A stretch of DNA of 64,000 nucleotides from an uncultured Muribaculaceae bacterium (GTDB lineage: Bacteria > Bacteroidota > Bacteroidia > Bacteroidales > Muribaculaceae), in the NCBI GenBank assembly GCA_910578075.1, contig CAJTPK010000015.1, positions 19,311-83,310 of the forward strand. Reading direction: 5' to 3'. Both the position numbers and the translations under genes were made by a program. Below the pieces are notes generated by a model. The model made no database searches. It saw only the letters and a program-made list of their open reading frames with translations, and was not told the origin of the DNA. Below, piece after piece: positions 33,639 through 40,625 of the stretch. The stretch's first letter is position 1. Each line of letters begins with the position of its first letter.

Positions 33639-34509
33639 CCGAACTTTCTCCCCACAGAAGTTTATTGCGGAGAAGTCTGGCGAAGCTTGCGTCCGGCCGG
33701 CGTAGAACCATCACACAGAATCCTGCACGTTTAATTTTTAGTTCATCCTTGCCGCAAGCCATCATGAAATAACGTCCGTCAAGGCTGACACGGGAATGAT
33801 CCACCCTCGAACTCGTAGTGAGGCAAATCTCGGAATCCGCACCTACGACAAGCGGGCGCATCGTGAGCGAATGCGGCGCGATCGGTGACAACACCGCGCA
33901 TTCAAGCGTCGGAGCCATGATCGGACCACCTGCTGACAGGTTATAAGCTGTAGATCCGGTAGGTGTCGCAACAACAAGTCCATCCGCCATATAGTCAGCC
34001 AAAAAATAACCGTCAACCTCAGCATGCACCGTCACCATCGACGCAGTCTCTCCGCGGAGCACCGCAACCTCATTCAACGCATACGGCCAGAAATCCTGAG
34101 GCATCGCATCGCAGCGCACCTCCAGCACCGTCCTCCGCTCAATCCTGCCACGGTCGTTTGCCACAACATCCATAAGCTCACCCATCTCCTCAAGCGAATA
34201 ACTTGCCAGGAAACCTAAATGACCCGTATTGATTCCAAGTATAGGTATTTCGCGCTTACCTACCCACTGGGCGGCACGAAGGAATGTGCCGTCGCCACCG
34301 ATGCTGATAACGCACTCCGTATCAGCAGGCAACTCATCAACAACATGCATGCCCTCACCAAGTGAGATTCCACATCCGGCAAGATACTCCCCGAAGCAGG
34401 TTGCCACCGAAACGTCAAATCTCCGCTCCGCAAGAGCCTCGAAGAAACTGCCCAACAATGTCAGATATTCCTCCTGATGCCTCTTCCCATATATAGCGAT
34501 CTTCCTCAT
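33625..34509 (-). CDS. nadK: NAD kinase
   Basis: Phosphorylates NAD to NADP in the cytoplasm. The start at 34509 gives MRKIAIYGKRHQEEYL, the normal NadK beginning; the longer frame to 34521 would start beside the repeat array. The family motifs are all present: SIGGDGTFLRAAQW (about 70-83), GINTGHLGFLASY, NEVAVLRGE, ADGLVVATPTGSTAYNLSAGGPIMAP (about 172-197) and the C-terminal VSLDGR. About 294 residues is typical. The last four residues and the stop codon come from heptamer array 2. The transcript from the CBS-domain gene upstream would include array 3 in its spacer. Confidence 0.96.
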   Translation of the reverse strand: MRKIAIYGKRHQEEYLTLLGSFFEALAERRFDVSVATCFGEYLAGCGISLGEGMHVVDELPADTECVISIGGDGTFLRAAQWVGKREIPILGINTGHLGFLASYSLEEMGELMDVVANDRGRIERRTVLEVRCDAMPQDFWPYALNEVAVLRGETASMVTVHAEVDGYFLADYMADGLVVATPTGSTAYNLSAGGPIMAPTLECAVLSPIAPHSLTMRPLVVGADSEICLTTSSRVDHSRVSLDGRYFMMACGKDELKIKRAGFCVMVLRRPDASFARLLRNKLLWGESSGVRN

Positions 34510-34524
34510 ACCTAAAATCACCCC

Positions 34525-34593
34525 CTAATTCCTAATTCCTAACTCCTAACTCCTAACTCCTAACTCCTAACTCCTAACTCCTAACTCCTAACT
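34525..34593. repeat. Heptamer array 3 (CTAACTC) between the CBS-domain gene and nadK
   Basis: Two CTAATTC units (34525-34538), seven perfect CTAACTC units (34539-34587) and a partial CTAACT (34588-34593). On the transcribed strand it reads as repeated AGGAGTT just upstream of the nadK start. Confidence 0.95.
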
Positions 34594-34598
34594 AAACA

Positions 34599-35105
34599 TC
34601 ATACGCTCAATAGCGTCTTCAGCTCAAGCAGCCGCAATGCAGCAGCCTCCGAATCCCCATAGTCATTACCATAGGCAGACACCACATCATATCCATATCG
34701 CTCAAGGCTATGCACTGTCACAGATGGATCATCCCGTCTTACTCTCAGTGTCACTCTTACCTTCCCGCCGTCAGCGGGAACGCTCCATAAATCAACAAGA
34801 TGCGCATCCGTATCCTCAACAGCGTGCGCTATACGCGATGCGCTGTAATCGCCCGGAGCACACTCCACCGTGATCACACTGCAGTCATCGCGGGCTGCGA
34901 TCATGCGTCCGATACCCTCAAGCATCGAATCCCTGTCGATCACGCCGAGAAGCTCATCACCATCCTTTACCCCAAGTCGCTGGTCAGGACTGTCAAGAAG
35001 ACGCGGCAGAACACTCACAGCCGGCATATCCGACCCCACATTCCTGTAAGGCACAAGCCCGTGAAAACCCGCTTCTCTTGAAATTATATCTTTAGCAATC
35101 ATCAT
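34599..35105 (-). CDS. CBS-domain protein
   Basis: A start at 35105 or 35102 (MMIAKDIISREAGFHGLVPYRNVGSD) gives about 168 residues; the longer frame to 35207 covers a structured leader and is unlikely. A divergent CBS pair occupies the first 75 or so residues (VSVLPRLLDSPDQRLGVKDGDELLGVIDRDSMLEG), followed by an ACT-like domain (CSVITVECAPGDYSASRIAHAVEDTDAHLVDLWS...GKVRVTLRVRRDD). Both domain types bind nucleotides or small ligands, so a regulatory role is likely. It lies next to nadK and pdxJ. Promoter at 35293-35300. Confidence 0.75.
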   Translation of the reverse strand: MMIAKDIISREAGFHGLVPYRNVGSDMPAVSVLPRLLDSPDQRLGVKDGDELLGVIDRDSMLEGIGRMIAARDDCSVITVECAPGDYSASRIAHAVEDTDAHLVDLWSVPADGGKVRVTLRVRRDDPSVTVHSLERYGYDVVSAYGNDYGDSEAAALRLLELKTLLSV

Positions 35106-35287
35106 ATCCCTTGTATTTTTAAAATACTTCCGAAAAAATTTCCTAAATTTGCATTTGGATTGGATATATGGGGCTACCGGAGCCAATGAGGCAACGCCGC
35201 AATCCATATATTATACTATTTTAACAGAATAGAAAGGATTATTCCTCTTTTGAAATGATTATTCTATTAAAGGATTATTCCTTTTCT
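35106..35287 (-). other. Possible structured leader of the CBS-domain gene
   Basis: The transcript from the promoter at 35300-35293 would have a leader of about 180 nt. It can form TATATGG/CCATATA closing a domain that contains GGCT-CCGGT-AGCC (plus-strand positions 35163-35212). Nearer the promoter, AAAGGATTATTCC occurs twice (about 35235-35247 and 35272-35284). Confidence 0.35.
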
Positions 35288-35292
35288 ATTTG

Positions 35293-35300
35293 CAAAGTTA
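35293..35300 (-). promoter_or_regulatory. -7 element for the CBS-nadK transcript
   Basis: TAACTTTG on the minus strand, identical to the -7 boxes of panB and the two tRNA genes. The -33 match is poor. Confidence 0.55.
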
Positions 35301-35391
35301 CAAATAATATGCCAATTTAGAACTGCCTTGACTTGAATTGTTATATCCTTATAAGAATTGAAGCAAGCGGCATAACCAAAATATATTCGAT

Positions 35392-36135
35392 ATGACACGT
35401 CTGAGTGTAAACATCAATAAGGTGGCGACACTGCGCAACGCCCGCGGAGAAAACATCCCCGATGTTGTGAAATTCGCCATCGACTGCGAGCGCTTCGGTG
35501 CGCAGGGCATAACCGTACACCCTCGTCCCGACGAGCGGCACATAACACGCCGCGATGTCTACGACCTGCGCAAGGTCGTGACAACGGAATTCAACATCGA
35601 GGGGTATCCCACCGATGATTTCATGCGCATGGTCATTGAAGTTGCTCCGGAGCAGGTCACCTTGGTGCCTGATGCCCCGGGTGCCCTCACATCGAGCGCC
35701 GGATGGAACGTACTCGAAAACTCCGAATTCCTCAGTGGCATTGTGATGCGCCTTCGTCAGGCAGGAATACGCAGCTCGATATTTGTTGACGCTGACCCAC
35801 TGCAGGTAAAGGAAGCCGCTCGCATAGGCGCCGACCGCGTGGAACTATACACCAAACCCTTTGCCGACAGCTATCCCGCTTCCGAATCCGCCTCCGAAGC
35901 CTCTTCCCTGCAACTCGAAGCTGCCGTGGCTCCCTTTGTGGCGGCATCCTCCGAAGCACTCAAGCGCGGCATCGGGCTGAACGCGGGTCACGACCTCAAC
36001 CTCCACAACCTGGCCTTCTTCCGCCACAGCCTTCCCCTGCTCGATGAAGTCAGCATCGGCCACGCCATAATCTCCGACGCCCTCTATCTCGGCATAGAGC
36101 GCACCATCCGCGAATACCTCTCCTGCCTCCGCTGA
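35392..36135 (+). CDS. pdxJ: Pyridoxine 5'-phosphate synthase
   Basis: Condenses 1-deoxy-xylulose 5-phosphate with 3-amino-2-oxopropyl phosphate to pyridoxine 5'-phosphate. The TIM-barrel motifs are visible: LSVNINKVATLRNARGE at the start, QGITVHPRPDERHITRRDVYDL (about 43-64), VTLVPDAPGALTSSAGW (about 86-102), the RIGADRVELYTKPFA segment and GLNAGHDLNLHNL with VSIGHAIISDALYLG at the end. 247 residues, slightly longer than many PdxJ because of an Ala/Ser-rich stretch (YPASESASEASSLQLEAAVA) in the loop after the strand ending LYTKPFAD. It may be transcribed together with the exbB-exbD-tonB genes 27 bp downstream. Confidence 0.96.
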   Translation: MTRLSVNINKVATLRNARGENIPDVVKFAIDCERFGAQGITVHPRPDERHITRRDVYDLRKVVTTEFNIEGYPTDDFMRMVIEVAPEQVTLVPDAPGALTSSAGWNVLENSEFLSGIVMRLRQAGIRSSIFVDADPLQVKEAARIGADRVELYTKPFADSYPASESASEASSLQLEAAVAPFVAASSEALKRGIGLNAGHDLNLHNLAFFRHSLPLLDEVSIGHAIISDALYLGIERTIREYLSCLR

Positions 36136-36162
36136 AATAAATCAAAAAAAATTACCAAATAA

Positions 36163-36792
36163 ATGACTCAGACATCCCTTTCATTCTGGTCCCTGATCAT
36201 GGACGGCGGCTACATCATGATTCCCCTCGCCATCCTCCTGGTCGTGACAATCTATGTCTTCACCGAGCGCTGCATAGCCATTAACCGCGCATCCAAGGAA
36301 GACCACACTTTCATGAACCGCATCCGCGATTATGTCCACGAAGGCGACATTGACTCCGCTTTCAATCTTTGCAAAAAGACCGACACCCCCTACGCGCGCC
36401 TTATCCAGAAAGGTCTCTCCCGCATCGGACGCCCCATGAATGATGTGCTTGTGGCAATTGAAAACACCGGCAATATCGAGGTGGCGCAACTCGGCAAAGG
36501 ATTCCCCTGGCTCTCCACTACAGCCGCCGGCGCGCCTATGCTCGGATTCCTCGGCACCGTAGTCGGCATGATCCAGGCATTCTTCTCTCTTGCAAGCGCC
36601 GGAACATCAGCAAACATAACCGTCCTATCAAGCGGTATATACCAGGCTTTGGTCACCACCGTAGCCGGTCTTGTTGTCGGCATCATCGCGCTTTTCGCCT
36701 ATAACTATCTTGTGGCACGCGTAAACCGCGTCATGAACTCCCTCGAAACAAAGACCATGGAATTCATGGATCTTCTCAACGAACCCTGCTGA
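36163..36792 (+). CDS. exbB: ExbB/TolQ-family proton channel protein
   Basis: 209 residues with three membrane helices (about 13-33, 115-135 and 160-180). The MotA/TolQ/ExbB core is FPWLSTTAAGAPMLGFLGTVVGMIQAFFSLA (about 108-138) and GIYQALVTTVAGLVVGIIALFAYNYL (about 152-177). Together with ExbD it turns the proton gradient into motion of TonB, powering SusC-type importers such as that at 7467. It lies 6 bp upstream of exbD. Confidence 0.93.
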   Translation: MTQTSLSFWSLIMDGGYIMIPLAILLVVTIYVFTERCIAINRASKEDHTFMNRIRDYVHEGDIDSAFNLCKKTDTPYARLIQKGLSRIGRPMNDVLVAIENTGNIEVAQLGKGFPWLSTTAAGAPMLGFLGTVVGMIQAFFSLASAGTSANITVLSSGIYQALVTTVAGLVVGIIALFAYNYLVARVNRVMNSLETKTMEFMDLLNEPC

Positions 36793-36797
36793 CATAT

Positions 36798-37247
36798 ATG
36801 GCTCTCAAAAGAAACTTCCAATCACTGGAGACCTTCTCCATGTCGTCGATGACAGACGTGATCTTCCTGCTGCTCATCTTCTTCATGGTGACCTCCACAA
36901 TCATTTTCCCCGCGGCTATAGATGTGAACCTCCCGCAGAGCAGCGAGCAGACCTCCCTGAAACCTGTCACGGAAGTTTATATCGACGCTGAGAAAAACAT
37001 CTTCCTGGTGGAAGACCGCAACGACTCCACCCACACCCTTTCCGAACCCGTGGCGATAACCCTCGATGATCTTGCCGTCAGGCTTACCGCGATACAGCAG
37101 AAAGATTCGCTCCGCTCAGTGGCATTATATGCCGACAGCCTTGTGGATTACGGAAAAGTGGTGGGCATTCTCGACATGGCGGCTCGCCAGAATCTTAAGA
37201 TGGTGCTCGCGACACGCGCCAAAGCTCCGGCTCAACCGGCAAAATAA
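36798..37247 (+). CDS. exbD: ExbD/TolR-family protein
   Basis: 149 residues with one N-terminal membrane helix (TDVIFLLLIFFMVTSTIIFP, about 19-38) in which the conserved proton-carrying Asp follows SSM (SSMTDVIF). The periplasmic domain has the ExbD alpha/beta pattern (EVYIDAEKNIFLVEDR, SVALYADSLVDYGKVVGILDMAARQNLKMVLAT). It continues 1 bp before the tonB-like start, so the three genes form one transcript. Confidence 0.93.
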   Translation: MALKRNFQSLETFSMSSMTDVIFLLLIFFMVTSTIIFPAAIDVNLPQSSEQTSLKPVTEVYIDAEKNIFLVEDRNDSTHTLSEPVAITLDDLAVRLTAIQQKDSLRSVALYADSLVDYGKVVGILDMAARQNLKMVLATRAKAPAQPAK

Positions 37248-37248
37248 A

Positions 37249-37989
37249 ATGAACAGACAGCAGAAAGATCAGACCATAGCGGCTGCGATCACCTTTCTGG
37301 TGACGCTCCTTATATTGCTATCCCTTTTCCTCGGCGGCGTCACGTTCGACCGCGAGCAACTCGCCGTGCAATCAACGCCCGAGATTCTGCCTGAAGAGGA
37401 TGAGCTGTTCCTCGAACCCGAAATCCTCAAGGATCTCGGTGAGGAAGACGCTGTTCACAACGATGCGCCCGCCAAGGCATTCCAGGGCGATCCGGAGCCG
37501 GCAAAGACCGACAACACCAAACTCGTTGTCAAAGGGGAGAATCCCAAACCCGCGCCACCCGTAGAGAAACTGGTGAGCACAAAGAAAGAGAGTCCGGTCA
37601 AAACGACGGAACCATCCATCAGCAAGGAAGAGAAGCAGAAAGTGACATCCACTGTGGCTAAAGGTTTCTCGAGCCGCAACGGTTCCAAGGAAGGCACTTC
37701 CGGCACAGCCGGTGCCGGAGGCACCGGCATGGGCATCACCGGCAATGCTGCCGGCCGCACATTCAAGGGTTGTCCCAAACCCGACGTCACCCTCCGCAAC
37801 AAAACCACAGTCACCGTCTCTGTTGTCATTGATGCCGAAGGCAACGTCACCTCCGCCAAAGCTTCCGGAGGAGCTTCCGCCGCCATCCGTCGCGCCTGCG
37901 AGCAGGCAGCCCGCGGCGCCAAATGGAGCGCCAAGAAAGGCGCCGGCGAAACCCGCGGCTCCATCACATTCACCATCACCCCCCGCTGA
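37249..37989 (+). CDS. TonB-like energy transducer
   Basis: The start ATG at 37249, 1 bp after the exbD stop, reads MNRQQKDQTIAAAITFLVTLL and gives a cytoplasmic N-terminus, one helix (about 12-33) and a 246-residue protein; the longer frame beginning at 37066 overlaps exbD and is rejected. A long periplasmic linker rich in Glu, Pro and Lys is followed by a Gly-rich stretch (TSGTAGAGGTGMGITG) and a C-terminal TonB-type domain (about 170-246; VTVSVVIDAEGNVTSAKASGGASAAIRRACEQAARGAKWSAKKG...GSITFTITPR). It couples ExbBD to TonB-dependent transporters. Confidence 0.88.
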   Translation: MNRQQKDQTIAAAITFLVTLLILLSLFLGGVTFDREQLAVQSTPEILPEEDELFLEPEILKDLGEEDAVHNDAPAKAFQGDPEPAKTDNTKLVVKGENPKPAPPVEKLVSTKKESPVKTTEPSISKEEKQKVTSTVAKGFSSRNGSKEGTSGTAGAGGTGMGITGNAAGRTFKGCPKPDVTLRNKTTVTVSVVIDAEGNVTSAKASGGASAAIRRACEQAARGAKWSAKKGAGETRGSITFTITPR

Positions 37990-38040
37990 TCCGAACCTCC
38001 TCCAGCCTAACGGCTCACCATCATCAGCTAAAGAAATCAG

Positions 38041-38078
38041 ATGCGAAAGGCAGCTTCCCACGAAGTTGCCTTTCGCAT
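38041..38078 (+). terminator. Long hairpin ending the exbB-exbD-tonB unit
   Basis: Perfect 12-bp arms ATGCGAAAGGCA (38041-38052) and TGCCTTTCGCAT (38067-38078) with a 14-base loop. There is no T run, so it may act as a Rho-type or processing site instead of a classic terminator. Confidence 0.6.
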
Positions 38079-38082
38079 CATA

Positions 38083-38132
38083 TCCCCAGTAGCCCCATTA
38101 GCCCCAGCTGCCCCATTGGCCCCATCACCCCT
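38083..38132. repeat. Degenerate GCCCCATTA repeat
   Basis: Five or so units of 8-10 bp (CCCCAGTA, GCCCCATTA, GCCCCAGCT, GCCCCATTG, GCCCCATCA). Not coding. Confidence 0.8.
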
Positions 38133-38192
38133 CGCCCTCTAATATTTGCCAAATCCTTGCATTTTAATATCTTTTAACTATTTTTAACTATT

Positions 38193-38201
38193 GGGGGGGG
38201 G
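38193..38201. repeat. Nine-G homopolymer at the -33 position of the fimbrial promoter
   Basis: Nine consecutive G (38193-38201). The TAnnTTTG box at 38221-38228 would expect its -33 TTTG at about 38197-38201, which falls inside this tract. Homopolymers of this length slip during replication. Confidence 0.85.
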
Positions 38202-38220
38202 TAATTCGGATTTTTATGCT

Positions 38221-38228
38221 TATCTTTG
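38221..38228 (+). promoter_or_regulatory. -7 element of the fimbrial operon
   Basis: TATCTTTG matches TAnnTTTG, about 235 bp before the first ATG at 38463. No TTTG lies at the correct distance; the G-tract is there instead. The long leader contains the palindromic repeats. Confidence 0.6.
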
Positions 38229-38319
38229 CCCCGCAGTTGGTAAGAAAACTACATTTCTTTTTTGACTTGAACCTGTTCTCCCACCTGCATAAAGTTGCCA
38301 AATCAGACATTGCCTCATA

Positions 38320-38336
38320 GTATACCACTGGTATAC
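38320..38336. promoter_or_regulatory. Perfect palindrome GTATACCA-C-TGGTATAC
   Basis: Eight-base arms around a single C, in the leader/upstream region of the fimbrial operon. A typical operator shape for a dimeric regulator; the binding protein is unknown. Confidence 0.5.
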
Positions 38337-38362
38337 AGAGAATTTATAATAACAACTGAAAT

Positions 38363-38437
38363 ATCATATGCGTACCAACATATGATATGATATTGCCAAA
38401 CAAACTGACGCGGATCATATGCGTACCAACATATGAT
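38363..38437. repeat. Two identical 24-bp palindromic repeats before the fimbrial operon
   Basis: Copies at 38363-38386 and 38414-38437 are identical: arms ATCATATG and CATATGAT around CGTACCAA. They are 51 bp apart start to start, and each is followed within a few bases by TTGCCAA. The second ends 25 bp before the first start codon. Confidence 0.9.
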
Positions 38438-38462
38438 TTGCCAATTCAACCATACAACAGAT

Positions 38463-39059
38463 ATGAAAGCTTTTTGCAGTATCTTTATTTTATTATTGAC
38501 AACGCTATCGCTACCGGCGCAAGTTGCCATCAAGACCAACGTCCTCTACGACGCGACAACCACCCCCAACCTTGGCGTGGAAGTTGGTGTGGGCGGAAAA
38601 TCGACGGTCAACCTTGTCTATGGTCTCAACCCCTGGAAATTTAATTCATCCTCGCATGGAGACCGCTACGCAAAACATTGGATCCTTATGCCGGAATACC
38701 GCTGGTGGCCCTGTTCTCGCTTCAATGGCCATTTCTTCGGTGTGCACGCCTTCGGTGGACAGATGAACGTGGCTAACGTATCGCTTCCGATCCCGGGCGG
38801 CTTCTTCAAGGGCATCAATCTTACTTCAGCGGCAAAGACAGGCAGATACCAGGGCGAGTTTGCCGGTGTCGGTCTGACCTACGGATACCAGTGGCCCCTG
38901 TCGCGCCATTGGAACCTTGAGGCGGAGATCGGCGCCGGATACGGTCATGTCTGGTATGACCGGTTCCCCTGCGGGGAATGCGGGGCAAAGATGAGCTCCG
39001 GACACACCAACTACGCCGGCATAACCAAGCTCGGCCTTTCCATCATGTACATATTCTGA
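38463..39059 (+). CDS. DUF3575 protein, fimbrial-locus outer-membrane protein
   Basis: The start ATG at 38463 gives a signal peptide (MKAFCSIFILLLTTLSLPAQ) and a 198-residue mature-type DUF3575 domain: VAIKTNVLYDATTTPNLGVEVGVG, YGLNPWKF, LMPEYRWWPCSRFNGHFFGVHAFGGQMN, YQGEFAGVGLTYGYQWPLSRHWNLEAEIGAGYGH and a final aromatic residue. The alternating strands suggest a small beta-barrel in the outer membrane. The family is regularly encoded at the head of Bacteroidales fimbrial operons; its role is not established. It is 16 bp before the DUF3868 gene. Confidence 0.88.
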   Translation: MKAFCSIFILLLTTLSLPAQVAIKTNVLYDATTTPNLGVEVGVGGKSTVNLVYGLNPWKFNSSSHGDRYAKHWILMPEYRWWPCSRFNGHFFGVHAFGGQMNVANVSLPIPGGFFKGINLTSAAKTGRYQGEFAGVGLTYGYQWPLSRHWNLEAEIGAGYGHVWYDRFPCGECGAKMSSGHTNYAGITKLGLSIMYIF

Positions 39060-39075
39060 CAAATATCCCGAAAAC

Positions 39076-40551
39076 ATGAAACGCATCAAAATAATGATGG
39101 CGGCGGCAGCTGCCATTCTTACAGCCGTATATTCATATGCCGCCGAACCGGCTGGCATTAAGGTGTCGAACACTGTGGCAAGCCGCGTTGACGGCGACCT
39201 ACGTCTCACCGCTGACATAAACCTCGACGCCATGAAACTGAAATCGAACTCGCAGGTATATATCACTCCGGTTATTGAGGATAATTCCGGTAATTCATTC
39301 GTCATGCCGTCGGTGCTGATCAACGGACACGCGATGCAGATCGCTTATGAGCGTCACAGCCTTGGCGGCGACGCCCGCAAAAATCATGACGTCGCCATGG
39401 CTGTGAAGCGCCGCAATGGCAAAAGCCAGACTGTCAGCTACCTTTCATCCGCTCCTCTCGAGAAATGGATGTGGAACCCGGCAGCTTCGGTGAAATGGGT
39501 GGTTGACACTTGCGGTTGCGGACGCCTGAACGGGTCTGCCGCCGGCGACCCGTCGGAGTTGGGACTCAATCCCGCAGGCAAACTGCGTGTGGCTTACGTG
39601 ACACCCGCCGTTACTGAACTTCCTGTCGCCATTCATGAAGGTAACGCGCAAGTACGGTTCGAAGTGTCGCGCTCCGAGCTCCACGCCGAACCTTACACCT
39701 GCCGAAACGGTCAGAAAATCGATAACCGCGCGGAACTGAAAGTTATCGACGACTCGATCTCATATGCCCTCAGCGATAAGAATGTTGAGATTGCTAAAAT
39801 AAAGATCTGCGGTTATGCCTCTCCGGAGGGTCCGTATCTCAACAACCAGCAGCTCTCCACCGACCGCTCCCGCGCACTCTCGGAATATATCGCGGCAAGA
39901 TACAAGCTCCCGGCGGAGAAAAGTGAATTTGACGCAGTGCCTGAAAACTGGGCAGGATTCCGCGAGCAGGTGCTGAAGTCTCCGATCCTTTCCGTCACAC
40001 AGCGCAACGATCTTCTTGAACTCATCGACCGACCGGTATACGGTCCTTCAGACTATGATGCCAAGGAGAAGGAGCTTCGCACAAATCCGAAATTCGCAGG
40101 TCTGTTTAAATCGACAATTCTTCCTGAATGGTTCCCGGCTCTGCGCGCTACAAAATTCGAGATCTCCACACGCCTCAAACCCCTTTCCGACGAGGAATTG
40201 GCAGAGGTTATGAAGCACACTCCGGAGAAGATGTCACTAAACCAGATGTTCCGCGTTGCAAAGCTCTATCCGGAAGGATCCGATGATTTCAACCGTGCCA
40301 TCTCCACAGCCCTGCGCTTCTTCCCGGAAGATCCCACCGCAAATCTCAATGCAGCGGCAGCGAGCCTGAAAAACGGTGACCTGGAGAAAGCAGCCGAGCT
40401 GCTGAAGAAAGCAGGCGACTCACCGGAGGCTGACAATGCCCGTGGCATACTTGCCACCTGGAACGGAGAAATGGAGGATGCCGCCCGACTCTTCAAACAC
40501 GCAGGAACTCTTCCCGAAGCCGCCAAGAACCTCGAGATGCTCGGCAAATAA
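39076..40551 (+). CDS. DUF3868/OmpA-like periplasmic protein of the fimbrial operon
   Basis: 491 residues with signal peptide (MMAAAAAILTAVYSYA). An N-terminal DUF3868 domain (about 25-150; LTADINLDAMKLKSNSQVYITPVIED) is followed by an OmpA-like peptidoglycan-binding segment (about 215-340; KICGYASPEGPYLNNQQLSTDRSRALSEYIAARY) and TPR-like helices to the end (SDDFNRAISTALRFFPEDPTANLNAAAASLKNGDLEKAAELL). It probably links the fimbrial base to the wall. It precedes the major fimbrillin by 74 bp. Confidence 0.88.
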   Translation: MKRIKIMMAAAAAILTAVYSYAAEPAGIKVSNTVASRVDGDLRLTADINLDAMKLKSNSQVYITPVIEDNSGNSFVMPSVLINGHAMQIAYERHSLGGDARKNHDVAMAVKRRNGKSQTVSYLSSAPLEKWMWNPAASVKWVVDTCGCGRLNGSAAGDPSELGLNPAGKLRVAYVTPAVTELPVAIHEGNAQVRFEVSRSELHAEPYTCRNGQKIDNRAELKVIDDSISYALSDKNVEIAKIKICGYASPEGPYLNNQQLSTDRSRALSEYIAARYKLPAEKSEFDAVPENWAGFREQVLKSPILSVTQRNDLLELIDRPVYGPSDYDAKEKELRTNPKFAGLFKSTILPEWFPALRATKFEISTRLKPLSDEELAEVMKHTPEKMSLNQMFRVAKLYPEGSDDFNRAISTALRFFPEDPTANLNAAAASLKNGDLEKAAELLKKAGDSPEADNARGILATWNGEMEDAARLFKHAGTLPEAAKNLEMLGK

Positions 40552-40625
40552 TACAGACAAGCAAGACTGTCTTTTAAAAGAATCTCAAAATAAATATCAA
40601 TTAAAACAATTTTAATTAAAAAACG

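Larger units (their letters stand above)
37990..38192. other. Intergenic region after tonB with hairpin and C-rich repeats
   Basis: It contains the tonB terminator-like hairpin (38041-38078), the GCCCCATTA-type repeat (38083-38132) and AT-rich DNA leading to the G-tract. No gene seen. Confidence 0.7.

Noticed and set aside
33479..34593. Heptamer arrays as a CRISPR array
   Set aside because: The unit is 7 bp with no spacers, and no cas gene is present.
35870..35950. Ala/Ser/Glu-rich stretch in pdxJ as a third copy of the 27-bp coding repeat
   Set aside because: The DNA does not match the LSNGAEAEA units and no 27-bp period is present; it is simply low complexity.
37066..37248. Longer N-terminus for the TonB-like protein
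   Set aside because: It overlaps exbD out of frame and would place the membrane helix far from the N-terminus; the ATG at 37249 gives a normal TonB.
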